From Aeromicrobium sp. Root344 (GTDB lineage Bacteria; Actinomycetota; Actinomycetes; Propionibacteriales; Nocardioidaceae), in assembly GCF_001425755.1 (NCBI RefSeq), contig NZ_LMDH01000001.1, positions 1,954,335 through 2,018,334 of the forward strand: 64,000 nucleotides of DNA. Direction: 5' to 3'. Under the pieces are notes generated by a model. That model did no database searches. It was not told the DNA's origin and saw only the letters and a program-made list of their open reading frames with translations. Every line of letters starts with the position of its first letter. The stretch's first letter is position 1. Below, piece by piece: positions 52,435-60,517 of this stretch. The translations under genes and the position numbers were made by a program.

Positions 52435-53844
52435 TCAGGCGTGCCGGAGCGCGTATCGCGCGGCGTTGTAGCCGCACATGCCGTGGGCGCCGGCCCCGGG
52501 TGGGGTGGCGGCGGAGCAGAGATGGACGCCGGGGGCGCCGGTCGCGTACGGATGCAGGGTCGTGCGCGGCCGGAACACCAGCTGCCGGGCCGTGTTGGCG
52601 CCGGCGATGATGTCGCCCCCGACGAGATTGGGGTTGCCGGACTCGAAGTCGGCCGTCGTCCGGACGTGGGTCGCGCGGACCCGGTCGCGGAATCCCGGCG
52701 CGAAACGCTCGATCTGGCTCGTGATCGCCTCCGTGGCGTCGCCGGAGTAGCCCGCCGGCACGTGCGCATACGCGTACAACGGGTGCACGCCGTCGCGCGA
52801 CCGCGTGGGATCGGCGACGTACTGCTGCCCGACGAGCACGAACGGCCGCTCCGGCATCCGCCCCTTCGAGACGGTCAGCTCGGCCGCGGCGATCTCCTCA
52901 TACGTCCCGCCGACGTGGACCGTGCCGGCCGAGCGGGACGGCTCGTGCGTCCAGGGGACGCCGCCCTCGACGGCGTAGTCGACCTTGAAGGCGCCCGCCG
53001 CGTGGCGATAGCTCCGGTACGCCCGCGCGACCCGGGCCGGCATGCGATCGCCGACGATGTCGGCCGCGGCACGCGGTGAGGTGTCGAGCATGACGATGTC
53101 GGGAGCACCGAGCTGGTCGAGCGAGTCCACCCTGACGCCGGTCTCGAACCTCACGCCGCGCGCGGTCGCGAGCTCGATGATCGCCCTGCTGATCTCGCCG
53201 GTGCCACCCTCGGCGACGGGCCAGCCCAGAGCGTGGGCCGACGCGCCGAGCGCCAGCGGGATCGACGACGACAGGAGCCCCGAGAAGGGGCGGAAGGTGT
53301 GGGCCGCCGCGCCTGCGAACAGGCCTCTGGCCTCGGGCGTCTCCCACCGCCGCCCGAGGACCGGCACGGGCAGCGCCGCGTACGCACCGAACCTCGCCAG
53401 CTGGACCGGGTGGTCCGGCACGTGCAGCACCGGCTGCAGGATGTCGGCCGACAGCCCGGCGAACCGCTCGGCCAGCGGCCCGAAGAGCCGTCTCCACGAG
53501 CGCCCGTCCGTGCCGAGGCTGTCGGCGGTCGTCTCGACCGACCGCCACACGGCCCCGCCCCGGCCGCCGTCGATCGGGTGGCTGAACTGCACCTCGGGCC
53601 ACCGCCACGTCAGGCCGGCCGCCGTGAGGTCGAACGCCTTCGCGAACGCCGAGCCGATCGCCAGCGGATGGATCGCCGAGCAGTCGTCGTGCACGAGCCC
53701 GGGCAGCGTGAGCTCGCTCGAGCTCGCACCGCCGCCCAACCGATCCTGCGCCTCCAGCACCGTGACCTCGACCCCGGCGTCCGCGAGCGTCAACGCTGCA
53801 GCAAGGCCATTGGGACCGCTGCCGACGACGATGGCAGTCGTCAT
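52435..53844 (-). CDS. FAD-dependent oxidoreductase of the phytoene desaturase/amine oxidase type
   Basis: The ATG at 53844 overlaps the DUF3556 stop (TCAT on the + strand). The 469-residue protein begins with VVGSGPNGLAAALTLADAG, the dinucleotide-binding fold of this family, and ends with the FAD-contact GVHLCSAATPPGAGAHGMCGYNAA, typical of the CrtI-like group. It would catalyse desaturation or isomerisation of a lipid or isoprenoid, but substrates of this subgroup are unknown. No other carotenoid gene is near, so carotenoid synthesis is not supported. Confidence 0.85.
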   Translation of the reverse strand: MTTAIVVGSGPNGLAAALTLADAGVEVTVLEAQDRLGGGASSSELTLPGLVHDDCSAIHPLAIGSAFAKAFDLTAAGLTWRWPEVQFSHPIDGGRGGAVWRSVETTADSLGTDGRSWRRLFGPLAERFAGLSADILQPVLHVPDHPVQLARFGAYAALPVPVLGRRWETPEARGLFAGAAAHTFRPFSGLLSSSIPLALGASAHALGWPVAEGGTGEISRAIIELATARGVRFETGVRVDSLDQLGAPDIVMLDTSPRAAADIVGDRMPARVARAYRSYRHAAGAFKVDYAVEGGVPWTHEPSRSAGTVHVGGTYEEIAAAELTVSKGRMPERPFVLVGQQYVADPTRSRDGVHPLYAYAHVPAGYSGDATEAITSQIERFAPGFRDRVRATHVRTTADFESGNPNLVGGDIIAGANTARQLVFRPRTTLHPYATGAPGVHLCSAATPPGAGAHGMCGYNAARYALRHA

Positions 53845-55568
53845 CGCGCACCCGTCGTACGCCGGTCCGTCACGTGCACCGGATAGTCGGGCCCGTCCTC
53901 GGGCCACGGCTGCCGTTCGAGCATGTCGGCGACCCGGACCTGGCCCTGCTCGAGGAGCCCGACGGCGGCGTCGTAGACGCGGTACGCCTGGCGCTGCACG
54001 TGGAACGGCTGGGACTCGAGCACGATGACGCGGAGCTCACCCTCGGCGAAGCCGCAGCGCGACTGGATCGCGTCGAGCAGTTGCTCGTCGTGCAGGTGAC
54101 CCTCGCCGAAGTTCCACCCGAGCGCGACGCCGGCGACGAACTCGCCGTCCCGGATCGTGTGACCCGACTCGGCGCCGACGACCCGGTCGATCAGGCCGTT
54201 GAGCGCCCGGCCGTGGGTGTGCATCGACCGCCAGGCCATGCCCTTCTGCATCATCAGGTCGGCGACCTCGGAGCCGTACAGCCCGGTGAGCTGGTTGACC
54301 GGCAGCCGGCCGGACGTCGTGAGCCCCGACTCGAGCCTGGCCTCGGTGGCATCGTCCTGGAAGATCCACACGCTGGTCGCCCAGTTGCCGGCGTAGTAGC
54401 GCATCGACAGCAGGAACGACACGAGGTGCGGCTTGAGGTTGCCGAGCAGCGGCAGCCCGACGAGCGCCGGCACCAGGATGAACAGGATGCCGGGCGAGGC
54501 CAGGTCGTGGATGCCGATCTCGGAGTGGGCGCCGAACAGGTAGAACAGCGAGAAGATGAAGAAGAGGTTCCACTCGAGCGGCACCCCCATCGGCACGGTC
54601 GACAGGATGTGGAGGTGGAAGAGGGCCATGAAGATGATGGCCGCCCACGTCAGCGGACCGCCGCCGCCGACGAACACGAGGTAGGCCGGGACGCCGAACT
54701 CGACCGCGGTGCCGCCGTGCGCGAGCAGCCGCGGGATCCACGAGGGACGCAGGTCATCCGTGGCATCGCGGTACATCAGTCGCTTGATCGTCCTGGACCG
54801 GATCAGCGGGCTGTTGCTCATCATGACCGCGACGACGTACGGGAAGTGGTGGTTGAGCTTCGAGGTCGCCGCGCCCCACCACAGGGCCAGCATCACGAGC
54901 TTGAACCCGACGACCATGTCGACGTACGGGAAGAAGAACAGGAGCAGCGTCAGCCAGTACTGCTCGCCGCGGGCGGCCAGGAAGATCGTCTTGTCGCGCA
55001 GTCCCAGCACCGCGAGCAGCACGATCAACGGGACGGCCGCCTTCTCGTCGAGCAGCCCGAGGTCACCCGTGCCCGGACGGGACAACAGCCACACCGCAGA
55101 GCCGAGGACGCCGGCGTACAGCACGACATCGGCGACGGCGCGCGTGTCGCCACGCGTCAGCGGGACCCTGCCCGGCCACGGTGGCAGCCGGATCGTGCCG
55201 GGCCGCAGCCACCAGAGGAAGCCGCCGATCGGCGGGACGAAGCGCAGCGTCAACGGGCCGAAGCCGCAGCCGAGGCCGAGGACCTCGTAGAGCAGCGTCC
55301 AGACGACGAGCTTCTGGTAGACGATCGGCTCGTCCCACCACGAGCTGACGTCGCCGAGCCCGCCGAGGCCCGGCGTCAGCGAGATGACGTACGCGGCGCC
55401 GACGCAGTAGAACGCGCACTTGAGCACGTAGAGGAGATAGACCGCGTACGGGGTCCCGAAGCCGTGCTCGACCCAGTGCCGGGAGAGCACCTGGAGGCGC
55501 TCAGCCCGCGGCAGGCCGGCCCACGTGTCGTGGTCGACGTCCGGGAGCTCCGGCGACATGAAACCCAT
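53841..55568 (-). CDS. DUF3556 integral membrane protein
   Basis: Starting at the ATG at 55568 the product has 575 residues. After about 40 soluble residues (DHDTWAGLPRAERLQVLSRHW) come around eight transmembrane helices, then a soluble C-terminal third of about 190 residues. It matches the DUF3556 family, whose function is not established; it is frequent in mycobacteria and relatives. Coupling with the flavoprotein suggests that the two act together on a membrane substrate. No ribosome-binding site is clear, and an ATG nine bases later is possible. Confidence 0.78.
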   Translation of the reverse strand: MGFMSPELPDVDHDTWAGLPRAERLQVLSRHWVEHGFGTPYAVYLLYVLKCAFYCVGAAYVISLTPGLGGLGDVSSWWDEPIVYQKLVVWTLLYEVLGLGCGFGPLTLRFVPPIGGFLWWLRPGTIRLPPWPGRVPLTRGDTRAVADVVLYAGVLGSAVWLLSRPGTGDLGLLDEKAAVPLIVLLAVLGLRDKTIFLAARGEQYWLTLLLFFFPYVDMVVGFKLVMLALWWGAATSKLNHHFPYVVAVMMSNSPLIRSRTIKRLMYRDATDDLRPSWIPRLLAHGGTAVEFGVPAYLVFVGGGGPLTWAAIIFMALFHLHILSTVPMGVPLEWNLFFIFSLFYLFGAHSEIGIHDLASPGILFILVPALVGLPLLGNLKPHLVSFLLSMRYYAGNWATSVWIFQDDATEARLESGLTTSGRLPVNQLTGLYGSEVADLMMQKGMAWRSMHTHGRALNGLIDRVVGAESGHTIRDGEFVAGVALGWNFGEGHLHDEQLLDAIQSRCGFAEGELRVIVLESQPFHVQRQAYRVYDAAVGLLEQGQVRVADMLERQPWPEDGPDYPVHVTDRRTTGAR

Positions 55569-55637
55569 GGCTGGGACGCTACGGACCTGGGCCCGTCTGC
55601 GCCACATGCCGGCACGACGAAGCTCGCGCCCGGCTTT

Positions 55638-55650
55638 GTGCGCTGCGCAC
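55638..55650. promoter_or_regulatory. 13-bp palindrome between the PucR and DUF3556 genes
   Basis: GTGCGC and GCGCAC flank one T, in the 92-bp gap that must contain any promoter of the DUF3556 operon. It is a candidate site for the adjacent PucR-type regulator. GC-rich palindromes of this size occur by chance, so support is weak. Confidence 0.3.
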
Positions 55651-55660
55651 GAACGGTCGC

Positions 55661-56911
55661 TCAGGGTTTTGCCAGCACCGCGCTGCCGAGCCAGTGCGCC
55701 GCCTCGAGGGCCGCCTGGAGCTGGAACACCACGCCGGGCTCGTCGAGGTGCCGGCCGCACGAGGCCAGTGCCTGTTGGACGCGGTACTGGATCGAGTTGC
55801 GGTGCAGCGACATGGCTTCCGCGGCGCCGGCGTAGCTGCGGTGGTGGTCGAGGAAGACGCGCAACGTCTCGCGCAGCGTCGCGGACCGCTCGTCGTCGAC
55901 TGCGAGGCCGCCCAGGGTCGCCGTGACGTACGACGTGAGCTGTGGCAGGTCGGCGGCCATGAGCGCGACGGGTGCGACCTCGCGATAGGTGACGACCTGG
56001 GGTGCCCGGCCGACGCCGGCGAGCTTGATCTCCTTGACCCGCTCGGCCTGGTGGAGGCTGCGGCGGAACCCGGCGACGCCGTCCTCGGGGCTGCCGACGG
56101 CGAGGTGCACCTGCAGGTGGGCGGCCCCGAGCGCGCTGCCGAGATCGGCCGACGAGACGGCCGTTGCCGGCGGGACGCGGAACCACATGCGTACCTCGCG
56201 CTCGTCGTTGGGCACGATCAGTGGCGAGCCGAGGGCGTTGAGCGTCCGGGCGACGACCTTGCTGGCGTCGTCGAACAGCTTGACGACGTCGAAGCCGGAG
56301 ACCTCGATGTGCGGCCACGCCTCCAGAGCGACGTGCGTGCCGCCCAAGGCGTACGACAGCGTCTGCTCGGCCTGCCGGATGTCGTTGCTCGTGCCGGTCA
56401 GGATCTCGTTGACCGACTGCTGGCGGAGCCCGCTTCGACTGCTGACCCAGCGATCGCGCTCGGCCTCGTACGAGCGACCGACCTGCTCACACACCTTGTC
56501 GATGTAGGCCGCGGCCCGGCTGACGAAGTGCAGGACGACGTCCATCTGGTCCGCGGTCGGATTGATGAGCCCGAGGGCGACGTCGAGGAACCGGGCGTGA
56601 CCGATCCGATAGGCACGGATGAGTGCCGACAGCGGCACGTCGCGCTGGGCCAGCGTGCGGGCGTACGTGAGGGCTGCGGTCGGGGCGTCGAGGTCCTCGA
56701 CCGCGGTGCCGTGCTCGAGGAAGTTGACCGCGGCCACGATGTTCTCGCTGATGCTGGCCTCGAGCAGCGCCCGCAGCCGGGTGTCGTGGTCGAGGTCGCT
56801 GACCTCCTGGAGGGTGACCTCGAACAACGCTGCGGCGAACGCGTCGCGCTGCGTCAGCATCTGCCTGGCGACGCTCGAGACCTGCTCCTCGACCGAAGCG
56901 GTGACGTCCAT
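55661..56911 (-). CDS. PucR-family transcriptional regulator
   Basis: The ATG at 56911 gives 416 residues. The N-terminal half is a helical sensor-like domain (LIRAYRIGHARFLDVAL) of the type found in CdaR/PucR proteins. The C-terminus has the PucR helix-turn-helix: LRVFLDHHRSYAGAAEAMSLHRNSIQYRVQQAL. PucR and CdaR relatives activate catabolic operons. It stands directly upstream of the DUF3556-flavoprotein operon in the same direction and is the probable regulator of it. The ligand is not known. Confidence 0.88.
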   Translation of the reverse strand: MDVTASVEEQVSSVARQMLTQRDAFAAALFEVTLQEVSDLDHDTRLRALLEASISENIVAAVNFLEHGTAVEDLDAPTAALTYARTLAQRDVPLSALIRAYRIGHARFLDVALGLINPTADQMDVVLHFVSRAAAYIDKVCEQVGRSYEAERDRWVSSRSGLRQQSVNEILTGTSNDIRQAEQTLSYALGGTHVALEAWPHIEVSGFDVVKLFDDASKVVARTLNALGSPLIVPNDEREVRMWFRVPPATAVSSADLGSALGAAHLQVHLAVGSPEDGVAGFRRSLHQAERVKEIKLAGVGRAPQVVTYREVAPVALMAADLPQLTSYVTATLGGLAVDDERSATLRETLRVFLDHHRSYAGAAEAMSLHRNSIQYRVQQALASCGRHLDEPGVVFQLQAALEAAHWLGSAVLAKP

Positions 56912-56934
56912 CGGGTCAGTATGCCGCCGAATTG

Positions 56935-57933
56935 TCAGTCCGCGACCCGCCAGACGCTGGGCGCCGTGCCGTGGTCGCGCTTGAACGCCCGGCTGAACGC
57001 CTCCTCCGACTCGTAGCCGACTCGCCGCGCGACCGCCGTGACCGGCAGCGTCGTGGAGCGCAGCAGGTCCTCGGCGACATGCATCCGCCAGCCGGTGAGG
57101 TAGCGGATCGGGGCGATGCCCAGCACCGAGCGGAACCGTTCGTCGAGCACCGTCGAGGAGACGGTCGCCTCGCGAGCGAGATCGGTGAGGGTCCACTTGC
57201 GGGCCGGTTCGCCGTGGATCGCCGCGAGTGCCGGCGCGACCACCGGGTCGTGCAGGGCACCCAGCCAGCCGGTGTCGGTCGCGGGGGCGCCGGCCAGGTG
57301 CAGCTTGAGGACCTCGCGCAGGAGGAGCTGCGGCACGTCGGTCGGCGCGGCGAGCTGGTCGCCGACCTGGCTCGTCTGCTGCAGCACGAGGTCGCTGCTC
57401 GCCCTGACCCACGACCGGGCCGGGCCCTCGGGCGGGCTCACGACGAAGACCGGCGGGAAGACGCGCATACGCGGATCGAACAGCCGGTCGTCGCACACGA
57501 GGTAGCCGCAGACCAGCTCGCTGCGAGCGCCACCCAGGCCGTGGACGATGTGCGGCAACGAGTCCCACGGCGGCGGCGCGACGAGCTGCGTGATCGGCAC
57601 CAGCTCGGCGGCCTCGTGGCCACCCATGCGGTGCTGGTCGTTGTAGGGCATCACGATGACGTCGCCCTCGTGCGCCCAGACCTTGTGCGACCCGGCCTCG
57701 ACCCAGCAGCTGCCTGACACGACGACGTGGAAGATCACGATGCGCGTGGCGCCGGGCGCCAGGACCGCCGTGGCGTCCTGCGTCGGCAGCGACTCGTACG
57801 CCCACGGCTCGGTGTACTCGCCGTGCAGGAACATCGCGCCGGAGAGCTGCACCTGGGCGATGGCCTCGGCAAGGGCGGCGGATCGGTCAGGCGTTGCGGC
57901 GTCCCGGTCATGGTCGGCGCCGACGCTCGTCAT
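56935..57933 (-). CDS. AraC-family regulator with cupin-like sensor domain
   Basis: The 332-residue protein has an N-terminal cupin-type domain (about 45-215, with VVVSGSCWVEAG and EGDVIVMPYNDQHRMGG) and a C-terminal pair of AraC helix-turn-helix motifs (WTLTDLAREATVSSTVLDERF and VTAVARRVGYESEEAFSRAFKR). This is the Cupin_6-AraC type that often regulates oxidoreductase genes. It lies 23 bp upstream of the PucR gene on the same strand. It is divergent from the metal-resistance genes across only 40 bp. Confidence 0.9.
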   Translation of the reverse strand: MTSVGADHDRDAATPDRSAALAEAIAQVQLSGAMFLHGEYTEPWAYESLPTQDATAVLAPGATRIVIFHVVVSGSCWVEAGSHKVWAHEGDVIVMPYNDQHRMGGHEAAELVPITQLVAPPPWDSLPHIVHGLGGARSELVCGYLVCDDRLFDPRMRVFPPVFVVSPPEGPARSWVRASSDLVLQQTSQVGDQLAAPTDVPQLLLREVLKLHLAGAPATDTGWLGALHDPVVAPALAAIHGEPARKWTLTDLAREATVSSTVLDERFRSVLGIAPIRYLTGWRMHVAEDLLRSTTLPVTAVARRVGYESEEAFSRAFKRDHGTAPSVWRVAD

Positions 57934-57973
57934 GAGACTGAGTGTGACACCACTTTTTCAAGGGAGACAGCAC

Positions 57974-58258
57974 ATGTCGCACGACTCCATCGCTGCACGG
58001 TTCAATGCCACGGGCTTCTCCCGCTGGGTCAACGGCACCCACGGTCGCGCGTTCCGGCTGTTCGCCGGCGTCGCCTGGCTCACGTTCGGTCTGGTCTTCC
58101 GGGATCACTGGTGGGGCGTCGCCGCCATGACGTGGAGCTTCTTCCCGCTGAGCGCCGGGCTGTTCGACCTGTGCTGGATCAGTGCCGCACTCGGCGGTCC
58201 GCTCTCGAGCCGGAAGATCCGCGCCGGCCAGGTCACGGAAGCACCGGTCCTGCACTGA
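57974..58258 (+). CDS. Small DUF2892-like inner membrane protein
   Basis: The ATG at 57974 follows GGGAG by seven bases. The 94-residue protein has two close transmembrane helices (AFRLFAGVAWLTFGLVF and GVAAMTWSFFPLSAGLFDLCWI), matching the YgaP-like DUF2892 membrane module. Such proteins often stand beside rhodanese, arsenic or thiol-stress genes. It opens the + strand resistance region, 61 bp before the aquaporin. The role is unknown. Confidence 0.78.
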   Translation: MSHDSIAARFNATGFSRWVNGTHGRAFRLFAGVAWLTFGLVFRDHWWGVAAMTWSFFPLSAGLFDLCWISAALGGPLSSRKIRAGQVTEAPVLH

Positions 58259-58319
58259 TTCACCGGCTGTTCATGGCCGCGGCTCGCGAGGGCGTACCGG
58301 CGACGGGCAGGATGGGGAG

Positions 58320-59054
58320 GTGAACGCGCCTCCCACTGCTCCGCAGCCGCTCGGCCGTCGGCTGCTCGCCGAGCTGCTGGGCACTGGCCTGCTGGTCACC
58401 GTGGTGGTGGGCTCGGGCATCGCGGCGGCCGACCTCTCGCCGCGCGACACGGGTCTGCAGCTCCTCGAGAACAGCACCGCGACGGTCCTCGGCCTCGCGG
58501 TCCTCATCCTGATGCTCGGTCCGGTCTCGGGTGCGCACTTCAATCCCGTGGTCACCGTCGCCGACTGGTTCCTGTCCCGGCGTGACCCGCAGGGTTTCTC
58601 GGCTCGTCACGTCGCGCCGTACATCGCTGCGCAGTGCGTCGGCGCTGTCGCGGGCGCCCTGCTGGCCAACGCGATGTTCGACGCCGGCACGGCGTTCTCC
58701 GAGCACGAGCGTGCCAGCGGCAGCCACCTGCTCGGCGAGGTGGTCGCGACGGCGGGGCTGGTGCTGTTGATCTTCACACTCGTGCGTACGGACCGCGTCG
58801 CCCTGGCGGCTCCGGCAGTCGGCGCCTACATCGGCGCGGCCTACTGGTTCACGAGCTCGACGTCGTTCGCGAACCCTGCGGTGTCACTGGGCCGGATGTT
58901 CTCCGACACGTTCGCCGGCATCGCTCCGAGCTCGGTCCCGTCGTTCGTCGTGGCCCAGGTCGTCGGTGGTGCGATCGGCATGGCGTTGGTGCTGGCGCTC
59001 TATCCCTCGCAGGCGGTCACGCCGCACACCCATCAAGGAGAGCCCCATGCCTGA
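58320..59054 (+). CDS. MIP-family aquaporin/aquaglyceroporin (AqpS-like)
   Basis: The GTG at 58320 gives 244 residues with six transmembrane helices. The two half-helix motifs are HFNPVVTVADW, where Val replaces the usual Ala of NPA, and FANPAVSLGRMF. In Sinorhizobium meliloti the AqpS channel next to ArsC lets arsenite, made by ArsC, leave the cell passively. The arrangement here is the same: the gene overlaps arsC by 8 bp. No ArsB or Acr3 pump is present in the window. An arsenite channel is therefore the best inference. Confidence 0.85.
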   Translation: MNAPPTAPQPLGRRLLAELLGTGLLVTVVVGSGIAAADLSPRDTGLQLLENSTATVLGLAVLILMLGPVSGAHFNPVVTVADWFLSRRDPQGFSARHVAPYIAAQCVGAVAGALLANAMFDAGTAFSEHERASGSHLLGEVVATAGLVLLIFTLVRTDRVALAAPAVGAYIGAAYWFTSSTSFANPAVSLGRMFSDTFAGIAPSSVPSFVVAQVVGGAIGMALVLALYPSQAVTPHTHQGEPHA

Positions 59055-59445
59055 TCGTCCCAGCGTCCTGTTCGTCTGCGTCCACAACGCCGGTCGCTCG
59101 CAGATGGCTGCGGGCTTCCTGCAGTCGCTGGCCGGCGGACGGATCGACGTACGCTCTGCCGGATCCATGCCGGGCAACCGGATCAACCCCGTCGCAGTGG
59201 AGGCCATGGCAGAGGTCGGGATCGACATCGCCGGCGAGCAGCCCAAGAAGCTCAGCGACGACGCGGTCGTGGCATCCGACGTCGTGATCACGATGGGCTG
59301 CGGCGACGAGTGCCCGTACTTCCCCGGCAAGCGCTACGAGGACTGGGTCCTCGACGACCCCGCTGGCCAGGGCATCGAGGCGGTGCGCCCGATCCGCGAC
59401 GAGATCAAGGCGCGAGTCGAGCAGCTCATCGCCTCGCTCGACTGA
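59047..59445 (+). CDS. arsC: Arsenate reductase (low-molecular-weight phosphatase type)
   Basis: The ATG at 59047 is preceded by AAGGAG at 59035-59040. The 132-residue protein has the phosphatase P-loop C11-VHNAG-R17 and SAGSMPGNRINP, with further cysteines Cys85 and Cys89 in MGCGDECP. These fit the three-cysteine relay of thioredoxin-linked ArsC enzymes; mycothiol-linked actinobacterial enzymes keep only the first. It reduces arsenate to arsenite in the cytoplasm, which then needs an exit route, plausibly the adjacent aquaporin. Confidence 0.92.
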   Translation: MPDRPSVLFVCVHNAGRSQMAAGFLQSLAGGRIDVRSAGSMPGNRINPVAVEAMAEVGIDIAGEQPKKLSDDAVVASDVVITMGCGDECPYFPGKRYEDWVLDDPAGQGIEAVRPIRDEIKARVEQLIASLD

Positions 59446-59460
59446 TTCGACCTGCACGGC

Positions 59461-59466
59461 TAGCAT
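59461..59466 (+). promoter_or_regulatory. -10 element for a leaderless cmtR-like transcript
   Basis: TAGCAT fits the actinobacterial -10 pattern TANNNT and ends six bases before the ATG at 59473, the spacing expected when transcription starts at the start codon. No convincing -35 box is seen. Confidence 0.45.
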
Positions 59467-59481
59467 CGTCATATGACGATG
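59464..59481. promoter_or_regulatory. Perfect 18-bp palindrome, probable ArsR/CmtR-type operator
   Basis: CATCGTCATATGACGATG is fully self-complementary. It overlaps the -10 element and the first three codons of the ArsR-family gene, so repressor binding would block its own transcription. Confidence 0.65.
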
Positions 59482-59835
59482 ACAGCCGAATCGCACGATG
59501 CTGTGGCGACGGACCTGGCAGCGGCCGCTTGCTTGTTCCACGGATTCAGCGATGGCTCGCGCCTCCGGATCCTGCAGCACCTCCTGCTGGGCGAGCACCG
59601 CGTCGTGGAGCTCACCGAGCACCTCGGGCTCGCACAGTCGACTGTGTCGAAGCACCTTGCCTGCCTCAAGGACTGCGGGCTGGTGTCATCACGACCGGTG
59701 GGCCGGGCTTCGCTGTTCAGCGTGACGCATCCCGAGTCGACGACTCAGCTGCTCGTTGCGGCCGAGCAGCTCCTCGAAGCCACCGGCTACGCCGTCACGT
59801 TGTGCAGCAACCACGGCCTGGACGCTCATGGTTGA
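59473..59835 (+). CDS. ArsR/SmtB-family metal sensor, CmtR-like
   Basis: The 120-residue winged-helix repressor has the recognition helix QSTVSKHLACLKDCG. Cys64 and Cys68 in ACLKDC plus Cys111 near the C-terminus match Cys57, Cys61 and Cys102 of mycobacterial CmtR, which senses Cd(II) and Pb(II). The As(III)-type CVC motif is absent. The gene is probably leaderless, as its start codon sits in an 18-bp palindrome. An ATG six bases later is possible. It overlaps the transporter gene and likely represses both until metal binds. Confidence 0.85.
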   Translation: MTMTAESHDAVATDLAAAACLFHGFSDGSRLRILQHLLLGEHRVVELTEHLGLAQSTVSKHLACLKDCGLVSSRPVGRASLFSVTHPESTTQLLVAAEQLLEATGYAVTLCSNHGLDAHG

Positions 59836-60481
59836 GATGGCAGCGGTGACGGACCGCGCTGCCCTCGGGCGTCGAGCCAAGAGGCTCGCCATGGCGTCGG
59901 TCGGCTACAACGTGATCGAGGGCATCATTGCGATCTCGGCCGGCGTGGCAGCGGGTTCGGTCGCCCTGGTGGGGTTCGGGCTCGACTCTGCCGTCGAGGT
60001 CTCGAGTGGCCTCATCATCCTGTGGCAGTTCTCGCACCGCATGCCCGAGTCGCGTGAACGTCAGGCACTACGACTGCTGGCGATCTCGTTCTTCGCTCTC
60101 GCGGGCTATGTCGGCTTCGAGTCGGTGCGGGCGCTGGTCACCGGTGCCGAAGCGGATCACTCGCGCGTCGGCATCGGTCTCGCGATCGCCTCTCTGGTCG
60201 TCATGCCGTTCCTGTCGTACGCCCAGCGCCGCACTGGTCGCGCTCTCGGATCGAACGCGGTCTACGCCGACGGTACGCAGACGCTGCTGTGCACCTATCT
60301 CTCGGCGGTGCTGCTGATCGGCCTCGTCCTCAACGCGACGCTCGCCTGGTCGTGGGCTGATCCGATCGCCGGGCTGGTCATCGCGGGCGTGGCTGTCCGT
60401 GAGGGACTCGAAGCCTGGCGCGGCGAGGGCAGCTGTGCCCCGGCGACACCGCAGGGCTGCACGGACGGCTGCTGCGACTAG
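59828..60481 (+). CDS. Cation diffusion facilitator-like metal transporter
   Basis: The ATG at 59828 overlaps the sensor gene by 8 bp and gives 217 residues; an ATG at 59837 is also in frame. Five to six transmembrane helices carry the CDF motif GFGLDSAVEVSSG and a second acidic site ADPIAGLVIAG, which bind the transported metal. The usual cytoplasmic C-terminal domain is missing. In its place is a short Cys-rich tail (GSCAPATPQGCTDGCCD). Linkage to a CmtR-like sensor points to export of Cd, Pb or Zn ions. Confidence 0.85.
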   Translation: MVEMAAVTDRAALGRRAKRLAMASVGYNVIEGIIAISAGVAAGSVALVGFGLDSAVEVSSGLIILWQFSHRMPESRERQALRLLAISFFALAGYVGFESVRALVTGAEADHSRVGIGLAIASLVVMPFLSYAQRRTGRALGSNAVYADGTQTLLCTYLSAVLLIGLVLNATLAWSWADPIAGLVIAGVAVREGLEAWRGEGSCAPATPQGCTDGCCD

Positions 60482-60517
60482 CGCCGGGCGTGCCGGTGGG
60501 CCGCCGGGCTCTTGTGG

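Noticed and set aside
52435..53844. Carotenoid biosynthesis gene (crtI)
   Set aside because: The fold is similar but no other crt gene is near and the partner is a DUF3556 protein.
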